DNA of 64,000 nt from Nocardia abscessus (GTDB lineage Bacteria; Actinomycetota; Actinomycetes; Mycobacteriales; Mycobacteriaceae): assembly GCF_015477775.1 (NCBI RefSeq), contig NZ_JADLQO010000018.1, positions 62,001-126,000 of the forward strand, read 5' to 3'. Positions 25,589 to 34,916 of this stretch are shown here, one piece after another. The translations under genes and the position numbers were made by a program. How positions within the stretch are numbered: the first letter of the stretch is position 1; each line of letters begins with the position of its first letter. The notes beneath the pieces are model-generated. The model had not been told where the DNA came from, made no database searches, and worked only from the letters and a program-made list of their open reading frames with translations.

Positions 25589-26144
25589 GAGGTCCCCACA
25601 ATCCGGCCAGAAGACTGAAGATCTGATCGGGGTCGCCGCCACTGGTGAGCGCCCAGTGGTCACCGGCGCGCAGAACGGCCGCGGACGCCGCGGTCAGCAG
25701 CTCGCTGTCCACGTCCGCTCGGACGACGCCGAGTGCGACGCCGTTGGCGAGCACGGAGCCGAGCCACGACTGCTCGTCCCCTGCCGGTATACGGGCGATC
25801 GCGGCGTCGGCCAGCGCGAGGTCCAGTGGATTGTCCCGGAGGAAACGGACCAGCGCGGCCGAGTTCTCGCGCAGACGCGTCCAGAACGCGTCGGAAGTGT
25901 CGGCAGCTACCCACGCCCCCAACTGTTGTCGCAGCCGATCGGCGACATCCGACAGCACCAGCGCGAGTATGTCTTCTTTCCCGTCGAAATACTGGTAGGC
26001 CGAGCTTTTCGAGATGCCGGCGTTGGCGATGATCGTGTTGTACGACGCCCCCTCCGGCCCGTGATGGGCGAACTCGACCTTCGCGGCGTCGATGATGGCG
26101 CGTTGTCGTTCCGGCGGGAGGCGGTGAAAACGAGGGAGCGGCAT
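25581..26144 (-). CDS. TetR family regulator
   Basis: 187 aa from the ATG at 26144; the frame extends to 26174 through the operator. HTH: RQRAIIDAAKVEFAHHG, YNTIIANAGISKSSAYQYF, DGKEDILALVL. The C-terminal ligand domain has FLRDNPLDLALADAAIARIP. The start codon lies inside an inverted repeat, so autorepression is likely. First gene of the operon with the membrane protein and GNAT. Confidence 0.8.
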   Translation of the reverse strand: MPLPRFHRLPPERQRAIIDAAKVEFAHHGPEGASYNTIIANAGISKSSAYQYFDGKEDILALVLSDVADRLRQQLGAWVAADTSDAFWTRLRENSAALVRFLRDNPLDLALADAAIARIPAGDEQSWLGSVLANGVALGVVRADVDSELLTAASAAVLRAGDHWALTSGGDPDQIFSLLAGLWGPRA

Positions 26145-26171
26145 GCACCAACAGTACACACCTTTGGTGCA
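26142..26171. promoter_or_regulatory. TetR autoregulatory operator
   Basis: Perfect inverted repeat TGCACCAA (26144-26151) and TTGGTGCA (26164-26171) with a 12-base spacer, overlapping the TetR start codon. A further related TGCAC (26181) follows. Confidence 0.6.
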
Positions 26172-26354
26172 CACCAGTAGTGCACTATCATTCGAAGCGA
26201 CCCGCCCACTGGTGCCGTCGCCCCATCGCTTCTCGAGTTAGCTAGGAATTCGCCGTACGGCGGGGCACAATATCTGCAGGATGAATGTCCCGGAGTGATC
26301 CTGTCGGGTTCGACAGATCACTTCGCCCACTGATCGGAGGGCGAAACGGACGAC

Positions 26355-29120
26355 ATGCACCGAGACGGCGAGCGCCCGAGAGGGCTTTGCGTTTCCGCGC
26401 TGGCGGCGGTGGCGAACCCGTCGTACTCGCGAATCGACACGTGGAACCTGCTCGACGACGTCTGCCGTCGGCTCGCCGATGTCAATCGTGCCGGGCTGGA
26501 CACCACCCACGAAGTCGCCCGGGTGCGGCGCCTCCTCGATCGTCTCGCCGCCTTCGAGCGGTACTGGCTGTACCCGGGCGCGGCGCGGCTGGCGGCGTTT
26601 CGCGGGTATCTCGCCGATCTCGCGACGGTGCGGCTCACCGAGGAAGTGTCGCTGGCCGTGCGGCTGCTCTCCGAGTACGGCGACCGCGCGGCCATGTTCG
26701 ACACGTACGCGCCGCTGGCCGATCAGGAACTCGTGGCGCGGGCCAAACAGCAGCAGTTCTACACCGTTCTGCTCGGCGACGACTCCCCGCCCGAGGCCCC
26801 CGAGGGCTTGGCGGAGAGCCTGCGGGCGCTGCGCGACCCCTCGGACGACGTGCAGTTCGAGTTGCTCGTCGTTTCGAGCATCGAGGACGCCATCACCGCC
26901 GTCGCGTTGAACGGCGAGATCCAAGCGGCGATCATCCGGCACGACCTGCCGCTTCGTTCCCGCGACCGGGTGCCGTTGATGACCACGCTGCTCGGCGCCA
27001 ACGACGACGTGGTCGCGAGCGAGCGCACCCACGACTGGATCGAATGCGGCGAGTGGATCAGGGAGCTGCGGCCGCATATCGACCTGTATCTGCTCACCGA
27101 CGAGTCGATCGCCGCGGAGACCGAGGACGAGCCGAACGTCTACGATCGCACGTTCTATCGGCTCAACGACGTCACCGACCTGTACAGCACGGTGCTCGCC
27201 GGCGTCCGGAGCCGTTTCGCCACACCGTTTTTCGACGCCCTGCGTGCCTATGCGGCCGCCCCGGTCGGCCAGTTCCACGCCCTTCCCGTAGCGCGTGGCG
27301 CCAGCATCTTCAACTCAAAGTCGCTGCAGGACATGGGCGAGTTCTATGGCCGCAACATCTTCATGGCCGAGACGTCGTCCACCTCCGGTGGGCTGGACTC
27401 ACTGCTGGACCCGCACGGCACGATCAGGGCGGCGATGGACAAAGCCGCCGAGACGTGGTGTGCCGATCAGACGTACTTCGTGACCAACGGGACATCCACC
27501 GCGAACAAGATCGTCGTGCAGGCCCTGACCCGGCCGGGCGACATCGTCCTGATCGACCGCAATTGCCATAAGTCGCACCACTACGGCCTGGTGCTCGCCG
27601 GGGCGTACCCGATGTACCTGGACGCCTACCCGCTCGCGCCGTTCGCGATCTACGGAGCCGTGTCCCTGCACACCATCAAGAAGGCGCTGCTGGACCTCGA
27701 GGTGGCCGGCCAACTTGACCGAGTGCGCATGCTGCTGCTGACCAATTGCACTTTCGACGGCATCGTCTACAACCCGCGGCGCGTGATGGAGGAGGTCCTG
27801 GCGATCAAGCCGGACATCTGCTTCCTGTGGGACGAGGCGTGGTACGCGTTCGCCACCGCGGTGCCGTGGGCACGACAGCGGACCGCGATGGTCGCCGCCG
27901 GGCAACTCGAATCGGCGTTGTCCTCGCCCGGCTACGCCGAGGAGTACCGCGAGTGGCATGCGTCGATGCGGGGAGTCGACCGTGCCGAGTGGAGCAACCA
28001 CCGGCTGCTTCCCGATCCAGAGCGTGCGCGGGTGCGCGTGTACGCGACGCATTCCACGCACAAGTCGCTGTCGGCGCTTCGGCAGGCGTCGATGATCCAC
28101 GTCCGCGACCAGGATTTCAAAGCTCTCGTCCGCGAGGCGTTCGCCGAGGCGTTCTTGACCCACACCTCGACGTCACCGAACCAGCAACTGCTCGCGTCGT
28201 TGGATCTGGCGCGTCGCCAGGTCGACATCGAGGGCTTCCAGCTGGTCCGGCACGTCTACGACATGGCGCTGGTGTTCCGTCACCGCGTCCGCAAAGACCG
28301 GCTGATCGGCAAGTGGTTCCGCATCCTCGACGAGGACGACCTGGTGCCCGACGAGTTCCGGTCCGCTGCGGTCCATTCGTATCGGCAGGTCAGGCAGGGG
28401 GGCTTGGCGGAGTGGAACGAGGCGTGGCGGTCGGATCAGTTCGTGCTCGACCCCACCCGGGTCACCCTGTTCATCGGCGACACCGGCATGAACGGGTACG
28501 AGTTCCGCGAGAAGATCCTGATGGACCGCTTCGGCATCCAGATCAACAAGACCTCGATCAACAGTGTGCTGTTGATCTTCACGATCGGCGTCACCTGGTC
28601 GAGCGTGCACTACCTGCTCGACGTGCTGCGCCGGGTGGCCACCGACTTCGAGAGCAGCCGCAGCGCGGCCGGTAAGGCCGATCGCGCCCTGCAACAGCGC
28701 CGGGTCGACGAGATCACCAAGGATCTGCCTGCGCTGCCCGACTTCAGCGTGTTCGACAGCGCGTTTCGTCCCGACGGCGCCAGCTCGTTCGGCGACATGC
28801 GATCGGCCTTCTACGCCGGATACGAGGAGTCCGACCGCGAACACGTTCTGCTCGGCGACGCCGGGCGACGGCTCGCCAAAGGGAAAACCCTGGTGTCCGC
28901 GACCTTCGTCGTCCCCTATCCACCCGGCTTCCCGGTGCTGGTCCCGGGGCAGGTGATCTCGAGGGAGATCCTGTATTTCCTGGCCGACCTCGATGTCAAG
29001 GAAATCCACGGATACAACCCCGACCTCGGGTTGTCGGTCTTCACCGAGGCCGCGCTGGCGCGGCTGGCCGCGGCTCGGCAAGCGCCGAGCGCGGCCCTTG
29101 CGTCAGGCAACTTCGAATAG
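26355..29120 (+). CDS. Large PLP-dependent Orn/Lys/Arg-type decarboxylase
   Basis: 921 aa from the ATG at 26355 (GGAGGGCGAAACG upstream). An N-terminal wing/receiver-like region (FELLVVSSIEDAITAVALNG) is followed by the fold-I PLP domain: ETSSTSGGLDSLLDPHG, YFVTNGTSTANKIVVQAL, DRNCHKSHHYGL, the PLP aspartate in LWDEAWYAF, and Schiff-base Lys570 in THSTHKSLSALR. The C-terminal part has TRVTLFIGDTGMNGYEF and GQVISREILYFLADLDVKEI. It fits the prokaryotic ornithine/lysine/arginine decarboxylase fold but is longer than the usual 700-760 residues. Substrate unknown. Its 3' end overlaps the thiolase tail to tail by 18 bases. Confidence 0.8.
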   Translation: MHRDGERPRGLCVSALAAVANPSYSRIDTWNLLDDVCRRLADVNRAGLDTTHEVARVRRLLDRLAAFERYWLYPGAARLAAFRGYLADLATVRLTEEVSLAVRLLSEYGDRAAMFDTYAPLADQELVARAKQQQFYTVLLGDDSPPEAPEGLAESLRALRDPSDDVQFELLVVSSIEDAITAVALNGEIQAAIIRHDLPLRSRDRVPLMTTLLGANDDVVASERTHDWIECGEWIRELRPHIDLYLLTDESIAAETEDEPNVYDRTFYRLNDVTDLYSTVLAGVRSRFATPFFDALRAYAAAPVGQFHALPVARGASIFNSKSLQDMGEFYGRNIFMAETSSTSGGLDSLLDPHGTIRAAMDKAAETWCADQTYFVTNGTSTANKIVVQALTRPGDIVLIDRNCHKSHHYGLVLAGAYPMYLDAYPLAPFAIYGAVSLHTIKKALLDLEVAGQLDRVRMLLLTNCTFDGIVYNPRRVMEEVLAIKPDICFLWDEAWYAFATAVPWARQRTAMVAAGQLESALSSPGYAEEYREWHASMRGVDRAEWSNHRLLPDPERARVRVYATHSTHKSLSALRQASMIHVRDQDFKALVREAFAEAFLTHTSTSPNQQLLASLDLARRQVDIEGFQLVRHVYDMALVFRHRVRKDRLIGKWFRILDEDDLVPDEFRSAAVHSYRQVRQGGLAEWNEAWRSDQFVLDPTRVTLFIGDTGMNGYEFREKILMDRFGIQINKTSINSVLLIFTIGVTWSSVHYLLDVLRRVATDFESSRSAAGKADRALQQRRVDEITKDLPALPDFSVFDSAFRPDGASSFGDMRSAFYAGYEESDREHVLLGDAGRRLAKGKTLVSATFVVPYPPGFPVLVPGQVISREILYFLADLDVKEIHGYNPDLGLSVFTEAALARLAAARQAPSAALASGNFE

Positions 29121-30302
29121 CCCGGCTGCCCCCATTCCGCCGCCGATGCACATGCTGACCACCACATAGCGGACGCCTCGGCGGCGACCCTCTATCAATG
29201 CGTGGCCGACCTGTCGTGAGCCGGTCATCCCATAGGGGTGACCTACGGAGATGGCGCCGCCGTCGACGTTGCAGCGTTGTGGGTCGATACCGAGTTCGTC
29301 GCGGCAGTACAGAGCCTGAGAGGCGAAGGCTTCGTTGAGTTCCCACAGGCCGATGTCGTCGACGGTGAGGTGGTGGCGCCGGAGCAACTCGGGTATCGCG
29401 AAGACCGGGCCGACACCCATCTCGTCGGGTGCGCATCCGGCGACGGCCATGCCGCGATAAACCCCCAGCGGCGTGAGTCCTCGGCGCTCGGCCTCGCGGG
29501 CTTCCATCAGCACGCAGGCGGATGCCCCGTCCGACAGCTGAGAGGAGTTGCCCGCGGTGACGCTGGCTCGGGTGGTGAGTTGTCCGTCTGCCAGTACGGT
29601 CCGTAACGCCGCCAGGTCGGCCGCGGTCGTCGTAGGGCGGTTTCCTTCGTCATGTCGCAAGGTCACCACTTCTTCTGTGGGGGAATCGCCTTCGGCTGCT
29701 GGGACGGTCTTCACCGTCGTGATGGGGACGATCTCCGCGTCGAACCGCCCGGCTGCTCGAGCTTCGGCGGTTCGCCGCTGGGATACGAGCGCGAACTCGT
29801 CCTGCGCCTCGCGGCTCACGCCATATCGCTCGGCAACCAATTCGGCCGTGTGCAGCATCGGCATATAGATATCGGGACGATGCTCCAGCAGCCAGGGATC
29901 CTGCGCACGATACAGATTCAGATTGTTGTTCTGCACCAGCGAGATCGATTCGACGCCGCCACCGATCGTGGTTTGCATTCCGTCGACGACGATTTGCTTG
30001 GCCGCGGTGGCGATCGCCATCAGGCCGGAAGAACATTGACGATCGATACTCATGCCGGGTACCGATTCGGGAAGTCCGGCGCGGAGCACCGCCTGCCTGG
30101 CGATATTGGGGCCGGAAGAGCCCTGCTGCAGTGCACAGCCGAGCACGACGTCATCGATCTCGGCCGCGTCGAGGCCGGCTCGCCGCACGGCGTGGGAGAT
30201 CACGTGACCGGCCAGCTCCTGGGCCTGGGTGTTGTTGAACGCTCCGCGGTATGCCTTGGCAATCGGCGTGCGGGCGGTGGAAAGGACAACGGCTTCTCGC
30301 AC
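29103..30302 (-). CDS. Acetyl-CoA acetyltransferase (thiolase)
   Basis: 399 aa from a GTG at 30302 (GAGAGAG 7 bases upstream), giving VREAVVLSTARTPIAKAYRG, the usual thiolase start; an ATG at 30323 lies within an operator-like palindrome. Catalytic Cys in DRQCSSGLMAIA, SVTAGNSSQLSDGA, ELNEAFASQAL, His in GGAISVGHPYGMTGSRQ, and final Cys loop SMCIGGGMGAAGLFE. All active-site residues are present. It performs the last thiolytic cleavage of the beta-oxidation cluster that follows. Confidence 0.9.
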   Translation of the reverse strand: MREAVVLSTARTPIAKAYRGAFNNTQAQELAGHVISHAVRRAGLDAAEIDDVVLGCALQQGSSGPNIARQAVLRAGLPESVPGMSIDRQCSSGLMAIATAAKQIVVDGMQTTIGGGVESISLVQNNNLNLYRAQDPWLLEHRPDIYMPMLHTAELVAERYGVSREAQDEFALVSQRRTAEARAAGRFDAEIVPITTVKTVPAAEGDSPTEEVVTLRHDEGNRPTTTAADLAALRTVLADGQLTTRASVTAGNSSQLSDGASACVLMEAREAERRGLTPLGVYRGMAVAGCAPDEMGVGPVFAIPELLRRHHLTVDDIGLWELNEAFASQALYCRDELGIDPQRCNVDGGAISVGHPYGMTGSRQVGHALIEGRRRGVRYVVVSMCIGGGMGAAGLFEVA

Positions 30303-30315
30303 TTCGTTCACTCTC

Positions 30316-30337
30316 TCGAACATGACGTCAACATCAA
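30316..30337. promoter_or_regulatory. Operator-like palindrome, site 1 of a shared motif
   Basis: Half-sites TCGAACATGAC and GTCAACATCAA around TGACGTCA, 14 bases before the thiolase GTG. It differs at 3 of 22 positions from the site upstream of the ACAD10/11-like gene. Confidence 0.6.
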
Positions 30338-30395
30338 GTTGTGGCGCGTCTGGTGATGCTTCGGTTTCGGGTGGTTGCCGGGGGCGACCCGGTTC

Positions 30396-31088
30396 TTACG
30401 GTTGGGAGGGGGAAGACAGTCTGAGGGAATTCGCCCACAGCCGTGTGGTGAGTGACACCAGATCGTCGAGGGTGCGCGGCCGCCCGGGGTCCCCGTCCTC
30501 GGAGGACACGAAATACCAGTACGCGATGCGGCTGACCATCGCAGACAGCGCCCACGACGTGAAGACCGGATCCAATTCATCGTCGACCGCACCGCGCCGC
30601 TGCAGTTGTTCGATGCTGTGCGCGTTGCGGAGAACGAACGCGTGCGCGCGTTTGCGCCGTAGATCCCGGAATTCCGGCTCGATCTGAACGACCTGTTCCA
30701 GGATCGCCATCAACTGGGCATTGCGTTCGTAGGCGGTGAAATAGGCGCGATTGCTCGCCTCGATGACCGCCCATGGGTCGTCGTCGTCGCTGACGTGCGG
30801 CGCGCCCGGGTGCAGCATATCTTCCTGAGCCTGCTCCAGCACCGCCGCGAAGATTTCTTCCTTGCTCGCGAAGTAGGTGTAGAAAGTGCCCGTCGAGCAG
30901 TGGGCCTCCATGGTGATGTCGGCGAGCCGTGCGTCGAGGTATCCCATGCGCTCGAAGACCGCGCGAGCCGCGGCGATCAGTGTCTGCCGGGTGCGTTGGC
31001 CGCGTTCGGTGGTGGGCAGCTCGCGTAGCAGGGCCTTCGGCACCATTGACGGCGGCTCGGAATCACGTCCCCGGGTTGATGACGGCAT
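30396..31088 (-). CDS. TetR family regulator of the catabolic cluster
   Basis: 230 aa from the ATG at 31088; a second ATG at 31046 is possible. HTH: RQTLIAAARAVFERMGYLDA, TMEAHCSTGTFYTYFASKEE. The C-terminal part (ASNRAYFTAYERNAQLMAIL, WALSAMVSRIAYWYFV) resembles KstR/FadR-type regulators of lipid catabolism, which bind acyl-CoA. It lies between the thiolase and MFS genes in the same orientation. A candidate to bind the TGACGTCA palindromes. Confidence 0.75.
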   Translation of the reverse strand: MPSSTRGRDSEPPSMVPKALLRELPTTERGQRTRQTLIAAARAVFERMGYLDARLADITMEAHCSTGTFYTYFASKEEIFAAVLEQAQEDMLHPGAPHVSDDDDPWAVIEASNRAYFTAYERNAQLMAILEQVVQIEPEFRDLRRKRAHAFVLRNAHSIEQLQRRGAVDDELDPVFTSWALSAMVSRIAYWYFVSSEDGDPGRPRTLDDLVSLTTRLWANSLRLSSPSQP

Positions 31089-31180
31089 AGCAGTAGTTAT
31101 ACGGGACCGGTTGGCTGCCCTCCGATGAGCGCGGATCCGGAACGGCCGATGCCGGCACGTCCCGATGCGGGCGGGTGACT

Positions 31181-32875
31181 TCATCTCGCCTCCCGCGCCG
31201 CCTCGGACAGACCGAGTTCGGCCAATTGCCGTCCGACTTCCGCTCGGTGGCGCGCCTCGTCCTGCCGTGCCCGTTTCGGGCTCCATCGGCCGCTCATGAC
31301 GAACGTCAGCGGGATGAAGACGAGCTGGCCTGCCAGGCACACCAACCACCATCGCTGCCATTGCGCCGGGTTGCGCCGTTCGGCGTCGGCGACGGCCGGG
31401 CCGTGCACCCGAAGGAATTGCTGGTCCGCCCGCGGGATCGGGTGGTCGGTCAATTGCCGGACTCGCGCTCGGGCGGTCGGTTCATCGGGGGCGGCCCCGC
31501 CGGCCAGCAGTTGCGTGACCGCGTCGTCGCGTGTACGAGCATCCGAGGCTCCGTCGGCCAGCGCCGCGCGGGTCGCCGGAGTGAGACTGTCCAACGTGGC
31601 GAGCTGGGACCGATAAGCGGTGGTGATCCGGGACACCTCGTGACCTTGGTCGGCGAGGGTGGACACCGCAGGCAGCATCAGCCCGAACCCGGCCAGCGCC
31701 AGGGTGACGACGAGTCTGTTGATCCATGCCCACAGGGCCAGGCCGGTCGCCGTGGCGGCCGGATTGTGGCGTTCGACGGTTTCGGTGAAGCCGGCCATCC
31801 AGGTGCAATACGCCAGCCCGGTCCCGCTACCGAGCACCACGAGCACGATCGCGAAATGGTGGAAGCTGGTGTCGGGTCGCGTGGCCAGCCCGGCGAACAC
31901 AGCCACCGCGCCGGCGCTGAGAACGCCACCGGCGATCATGAAAGGTTTACGTACGCGCAGCCGGTCCGAGATCGCCCCGCTGATCGGCAGGGCGAGCCCG
32001 ATACTGATCCAGAACCATTCGGCGAGCGCGTTGGCCCGCGCCTCCGAATAGCCGAAGACGGTGGCGAAGTAGACGACGAAGAATCCGACAGCGATGTAAT
32101 AGAAGATCAAGTACACGCTGATCGCCCCTGCCGAGGCGACGACATCGAGGCGCAGCATCTGTCGCCAGTGCCCTTGCAAGGCGCGGACAGGATCGATCTG
32201 GCGTGCGCGTGCCTCGATCAACTCCCGGTCGCGCAGGCTGACCATGAGTTGGTCACGCAGCCTCGGCGCCAATTCGCGCAAACCGAGCAGGGCGATCACC
32301 GCCGCGATCAAACCGATCGTCCCGCAGACCCGGAACTGGAACTGCCAATCGGGATGGGCGGCCGCGGTGCGGCTCGATATGGTGGTCACCAGGATGCTGC
32401 CCAGGACCGGACCCAAAGTCCAGTACCCCATCGCCGAGGCGCGGCCCAACTGCGGCGAGAAGTCGCGGATCAGCGCCGGGGTGGCCACCAGGACGACGCC
32501 CTCCACCGCGCACAGCAGGACGAAAAGGCAACTGTACATGCCGAAGCTGGAAGCTGCGGGCAAGCCGAACAGGACCAGCAATCCGGTGATCAGCAGCCCG
32601 GCGACGACGAGGTTGGCGCGGCCCCACCGATCCGCGAGCCCGGCGGCGAGCGAAGCGAAAGCGCCGAGCAGATTCCCGATCACGGCGATCCCCACGAATT
32701 CGCCGAACGAAGCATCCAACGCGCTCATGATGGTTGTCGCCACTGCCCCTTGGACATACAGCTCGTAGTACAACACGACGGTGCACAACACCGTGATAGC
32801 CAGATACGAATACCGCTTCGGGGCAGACGGATAATGATCCAGCTGGCGGCGCCACAACCAATTCAAGGGCATCAC
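31181..32875 (-). CDS. MFS transporter
   Basis: 564 aa, about 12 membrane helices (YSYLAITVLCTVVLYYELYV; VGIAVIGNLLGAFASLAAGL; FGMYSCLFVLLCAVEGVVLV). It carries the MFS loop motif ADRWGRANLVV after helix 2 and SDRLRVRKPF after helix 8. A hydrophilic extracellular domain of about 110 residues sits before the last helix (PQWQRWWLVCLAGQ). The ATG overlaps the ligase stop as ATGA. It probably imports the acid substrate of the cluster. Confidence 0.85.
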   Translation of the reverse strand: MMPLNWLWRRQLDHYPSAPKRYSYLAITVLCTVVLYYELYVQGAVATTIMSALDASFGEFVGIAVIGNLLGAFASLAAGLADRWGRANLVVAGLLITGLLVLFGLPAASSFGMYSCLFVLLCAVEGVVLVATPALIRDFSPQLGRASAMGYWTLGPVLGSILVTTISSRTAAAHPDWQFQFRVCGTIGLIAAVIALLGLRELAPRLRDQLMVSLRDRELIEARARQIDPVRALQGHWRQMLRLDVVASAGAISVYLIFYYIAVGFFVVYFATVFGYSEARANALAEWFWISIGLALPISGAISDRLRVRKPFMIAGGVLSAGAVAVFAGLATRPDTSFHHFAIVLVVLGSGTGLAYCTWMAGFTETVERHNPAATATGLALWAWINRLVVTLALAGFGLMLPAVSTLADQGHEVSRITTAYRSQLATLDSLTPATRAALADGASDARTRDDAVTQLLAGGAAPDEPTARARVRQLTDHPIPRADQQFLRVHGPAVADAERRNPAQWQRWWLVCLAGQLVFIPLTFVMSGRWSPKRARQDEARHRAEVGRQLAELGLSEAAREAR

Positions 32876-34455
32876 GTGGCCCCCCTCTTTCCTTCGGCAG
32901 TACTCTGCGAAACGGGCCGGTTCGTGAACAGCGCAGGCAAATCACGCTTGACGATCTTGCCGGACGGCCCTTTGGGTAATTCATCGATGATTCGGACGCT
33001 GCGGGGGTATTTGTAGGCGGCGACACGTTGGCGGCAGAATTCGATGATTTGCCGCGGCTCGGCCCGCGTGCCGGGTCGCAGCGTCACCACGGCGTGCACT
33101 TCCTCGCCGAGGCGTGCGTCGGGGACCCCGATCACGGCGGCCTCGGCGATGGCGGGGTGGGTATAGAGGACTTCTTCGACCTCGCGCGGATAGACGTTGT
33201 ATCCGCCGCGGATGACTAGGTCCTTCTTGCGGTCGACGACGAACAGGTAACCGTCGTCGTCCCGGTAGCCCAGATCGCCGGTGTGGAGCCAACCGTGGGT
33301 GAAAGCGGCGGCGGTCGCGTCGGGGCGGCGGTGATACCGCTCGATCACATTGTGTCCGGTCAACACGATCTCGCCGATGTGGTCCGGTCCCGGCGGGAGA
33401 GGATTGCCCTGGTCGTCGACGATGCGCAGCTGGACACCCCAGATCGGTTTGCCGACCGACCCGAACCGTCTGTCACCGGGCCTGTTGACCGTGGCCGAGC
33501 CCGCGGTCTCCGACAAGCCGTACCCCTCGACGATCGGGATGCCGAATCGCTGCTCGAATCGGCTGTGGATCTCGGCGGGCATGGACGCTCCCCCGGACGC
33601 GCCGATCCGCAGTCGGGACAGGTCGAATCGAGAGGAGTCGGCCCCCAGCAGTTCGAAGTACATCGTCGGTACGCCGAGCACGATGCTCACCCCGTCCCGT
33701 TCCATCTGGCGTAGGGCCTCATCGGCACTGAATCGGCGCATCACCGACAGCGCGGCGCCGAAACGCACTGCGGCATTGAGCATTCCCAGGCCGTAGACGT
33801 GGAACATCGACAGACCCCCCAGAGCGATATCGCCGGGGCGCACATCGACCGTCTCCGCCGACAGCGTGCAGTTCATGTACAGCTGGAAGTGCGTAAGGGG
33901 GGCGCCTTTGGGCGCTCCTGTGGTGCCACTCGTGTACAGCAGCACCGCCGTGTCGGTCGGGGAGGTCGGCTCGATCCCGCCGACGCCGATCCCCGCCGCA
34001 CCGCTGTCATCGATCAGTAGCTCGCGATAGGAACGCACCTGGGCCGGCAACTCCGCCGCCGCTTCGCAGACCGCGAAAATACTTACACCATCGCTTATTT
34101 CGGATCCCACGCAGACCTCGTCGAGAAACCGGTGATGGGCCAGCACGGCGCATGCGCCGGAGTCGGCGAGAAGGTAAGCCAGTTCGCGAGCCTTCAGCAG
34201 TGGATTGAGCAGCAGGACCGTAACCCCTGCTGCGAGGGCCCCGAAATAGGCGACGACGAATTCGACGCCGTTCGGCAGCGCGATCGCGAGCACCGAGCCC
34301 CGCTCCATACCCTCGCGGGCGAGCCCGCGGGCGAATCGGCTGGCCTCGTCGTCGATCTCGGCATAGCTCATCGGACGGCCATCGATGAGCAGACAGGGCG
34401 CTTGCGGGGCGGCGGTGCGCGACTCACGCAAGATGGCGGCCAGGTTGAAACTCAT
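32872..34455 (-). CDS. Acyl-CoA synthetase (AMP-forming)
   Basis: 527 aa. ANL superfamily motifs: LLYTSGTTGAPKGAPLT (P-loop, residues about 167-183), VEGYGLSETAG (A5), GWLHTGDLGYRDDDGYLF (A7), DRKKDLVIRGGYNVYPREVE (A8 hinge) and GPSGKIVKRDL with the catalytic Lys. Activates a carboxylic acid to its CoA thioester at the head of the pathway. Overlaps both neighbours by 4 bases, so it is in one operon with the MFS and MaoC genes. Confidence 0.9.
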   Translation of the reverse strand: MSFNLAAILRESRTAAPQAPCLLIDGRPMSYAEIDDEASRFARGLAREGMERGSVLAIALPNGVEFVVAYFGALAAGVTVLLLNPLLKARELAYLLADSGACAVLAHHRFLDEVCVGSEISDGVSIFAVCEAAAELPAQVRSYRELLIDDSGAAGIGVGGIEPTSPTDTAVLLYTSGTTGAPKGAPLTHFQLYMNCTLSAETVDVRPGDIALGGLSMFHVYGLGMLNAAVRFGAALSVMRRFSADEALRQMERDGVSIVLGVPTMYFELLGADSSRFDLSRLRIGASGGASMPAEIHSRFEQRFGIPIVEGYGLSETAGSATVNRPGDRRFGSVGKPIWGVQLRIVDDQGNPLPPGPDHIGEIVLTGHNVIERYHRRPDATAAAFTHGWLHTGDLGYRDDDGYLFVVDRKKDLVIRGGYNVYPREVEEVLYTHPAIAEAAVIGVPDARLGEEVHAVVTLRPGTRAEPRQIIEFCRQRVAAYKYPRSVRIIDELPKGPSGKIVKRDLPALFTNRPVSQSTAEGKRGAT

Positions 34456-34904
34456 AGCACGACCAGGGCGAGTATCTCGGCCACGCAGGCGGGTTTGGGC
34501 GCCCCCTCGATCTCGATCGTGTGCCGCATCGTGAGCCGGGCTCCGTCGGGAAGCTCCGACACGTCGAGCAGTTCAGCGCGGTCGCGCAGCCGCGAGCCGA
34601 CCGGGACGGGGGCGGGGAACCGCACTTTTCCGGTGCCGTAGTTGACCCCCATGCGGGCGCCCTCCATCGAGAACAACCGCTCGCTGAAGTACGGGATCAG
34701 CGACAGGGTGAGGTAACCGTGGGCGATCGTTGCACCGAACGGGCCGCGAGCGGCCCGTTGCGGGTCGGTGTGGATCCATTGATGATCTCCGGTGGCCTCG
34801 GCGAACCGGTCGATCCGCTGTTGGGTGATGGTGAGCCAGTCGGTGATTCCGACGATGTCGCCGACGGCGGCGGTGAGCTCGTCGAAGGTGGCGAATACTC
34901 GCAT
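34452..34904 (-). CDS. MaoC family (R)-specific enoyl-CoA hydratase
   Basis: 150 aa, single hot-dog domain. The hydratase-2 motif is present: ATGDHQWIHTDPQRAARGPF then GATIAHGYLTLSL, with catalytic Asp and His. The C-terminal strands (LRDRAELLDVSELPDGARLT) complete the fold. Hydrates 2-enoyl-CoA intermediates. The stop overlaps the ligase ATG. Confidence 0.85.
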   Translation of the reverse strand: MRVFATFDELTAAVGDIVGITDWLTITQQRIDRFAEATGDHQWIHTDPQRAARGPFGATIAHGYLTLSLIPYFSERLFSMEGARMGVNYGTGKVRFPAPVPVGSRLRDRAELLDVSELPDGARLTMRHTIEIEGAPKPACVAEILALVVL

Positions 34905-34916
34905 CTGTGTGCCGTT

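Noticed and set aside
31175..33016. 613-codon plus-strand ORF opposite the MFS gene
   Set aside because: Composition is antisense shadow (Gln/Gly/Arg-rich) and the minus strand has a clear MFS protein.
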